In this document: in pieces, positions 63,711-64,000 of the stretch
How the letters are laid out: every line of letters begins with the position of its first letter
Position numbering within the stretch: the first letter of the stretch is position 1
Origin: Nostoc sp. C052
Lineage (GTDB): Bacteria; Cyanobacteriota; Cyanobacteriia; Cyanobacteriales; Nostocaceae
Assembly: GCF_013393905.1 (NCBI RefSeq)
Contig: NZ_CP040272.1
Location: forward strand, 7,201,501 to 7,265,500
DNA: 64,000 nt
Direction of reading: 5' to 3'
Notes under the pieces: model-generated
The model's input: only the letters and a program-made list of their open reading frames with translations
What the model was told of the DNA's origin: nothing
Database searches by the model: none
Program-made: the position numbers and the translations under genes

Positions 63711-64000
63711 ATGAAGAAAACGCTTTTTGGGGTGTTGACGACGGCGATTGTTAGCAATACCCTGATTCCTGGTGTCCAAGCAATCAGTCTCGGAAATACA
63801 ACTGCCCGCTTTAGTCATGTTCTGATTATTTCGATTGATGGATTGCACAACTCTGATCTATCAGTTGCTAATCTGCAATCTTCTTTGAAAAATATCAAGC
63901 GGTTGCAGAGAGAAGGTGTGACATACACCAATGCTTTTACTTCTGCACCATCAGATTCCTTCCCTGGGGAGCTAAACTATATCACTGGTGCTAACCCCGG
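63711..64000 (+). CDS. Alkaline-phosphatase-superfamily protein, 5' part (partial gene)
   Basis: Start of an exported enzyme, cut by the window edge after about 96 codons. Signal peptide MKKTLFGVLTTAIVSNTLIP-GVQA. The metal-binding segment HVLIISIDGLHNSDL (Asp ligand) and the nucleophile loop TSAPSDSFPG, which in this superfamily (nucleotide pyrophosphatase/phosphodiesterase type) carries the Thr/Ser attacked by phosphate, are visible. Probably a periplasmic phosphodiesterase or phosphatase; substrate unknown. Confidence 0.83.
   Translation, partial: MKKTLFGVLTTAIVSNTLIPGVQAISLGNTTARFSHVLIISIDGLHNSDLSVANLQSSLKNIKRLQREGVTYTNAFTSAPSDSFPGELNYITGANP

Overview
The window is chromosomal DNA from a filamentous, probably heterocyst-forming cyanobacterium of the Nostoc type. 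The evidence is the very frequent HIP1 octamer (gcgatcgc), a Rubisco activase with a carboxysome-targeting SSUL tail, cyanobacterial marker families (DUF751, DUF4327, Tll0287-like haem protein, Rcp1-like regulator, a HetZ-related protein), and dense intergenic repeats of Nostoc style: palindromes, heptanucleotide STRRs and G-rich low-complexity tracts.

Layout. 1-3.1 kb: end of an MFS transporter and an acetolactate synthase with a C-terminal zinc ribbon. 3.3-6.9 kb (minus): Rubisco activase, a GAF protein, a DUF3592 membrane protein and a GT2-TPR glycosyltransferase. 7.1-12.3 kb: aspartate aminotransferase, secreted RNase T2, phosphate permease, class I aldolase. 12.6-16.9 kb: small unknowns, a broken STAND-ATPase remnant, and class II ribonucleotide reductase (nrdJ) split by a 327-nt group I intron next to the thiyl-radical cysteine codon. 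17-23.5 kb: haem protein, a second aminotransferase, YjbQ, and a Rieske oxygenase facing an SDR and an alpha/beta hydrolase. 24-30 kb: WD40 protein, 2OG-Fe dioxygenase, TPR protein, PEP-CTERM/DUF4114 protein. 30-36.6 kb: a very large multi-PAS histidine kinase whose receiver domain is cut off by a C-rich octamer repeat, and a pseudo-orthocaspase. 36.8-43.1 kb: ATP sulfurylase, a Uma2 nuclease, an IS630-type insertion sequence whose TA target can be defined, mnmA and a SPOR-like secreted protein. 43.2-52.6 kb: NAD(P)HX repair enzyme, larC, YrdC/Sua5 and the HetZ-related gene, interleaved with AT-rich accessory genes: an orphan PD-(D/E)XK protein, an antitoxin beside a dead ParE-like toxin, and a convergent restriction-modification pair; then DUF751-rbfA. 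53-60 kb: DUF4327 and a compact kinase / response regulator / hybrid kinase operon. 60-64 kb: ychF, yidD, a phytol/dolichol-kinase-like gene and the start of an alkaline-phosphatase-superfamily protein.

The most distinctive non-coding finding is a family of three short elements (113-140 bp) with CAATAC...GTATTG terminal inverted repeats. Each is flanked by a 10-bp direct repeat (10/10, 9/10 and 9/10 identity), the signature of a MITE mobilised in trans. Other structural oddities are repeat DNA captured in frame inside enzymes (a palindrome in an aminotransferase, a GGGGACT array in a kinase ATPase domain) and an intron at the catalytic heart of nrdJ. No CRISPR array, rRNA or convincing tRNA was seen. 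No single multi-gene system that is clearly new was found; the best candidates are listed as findings.
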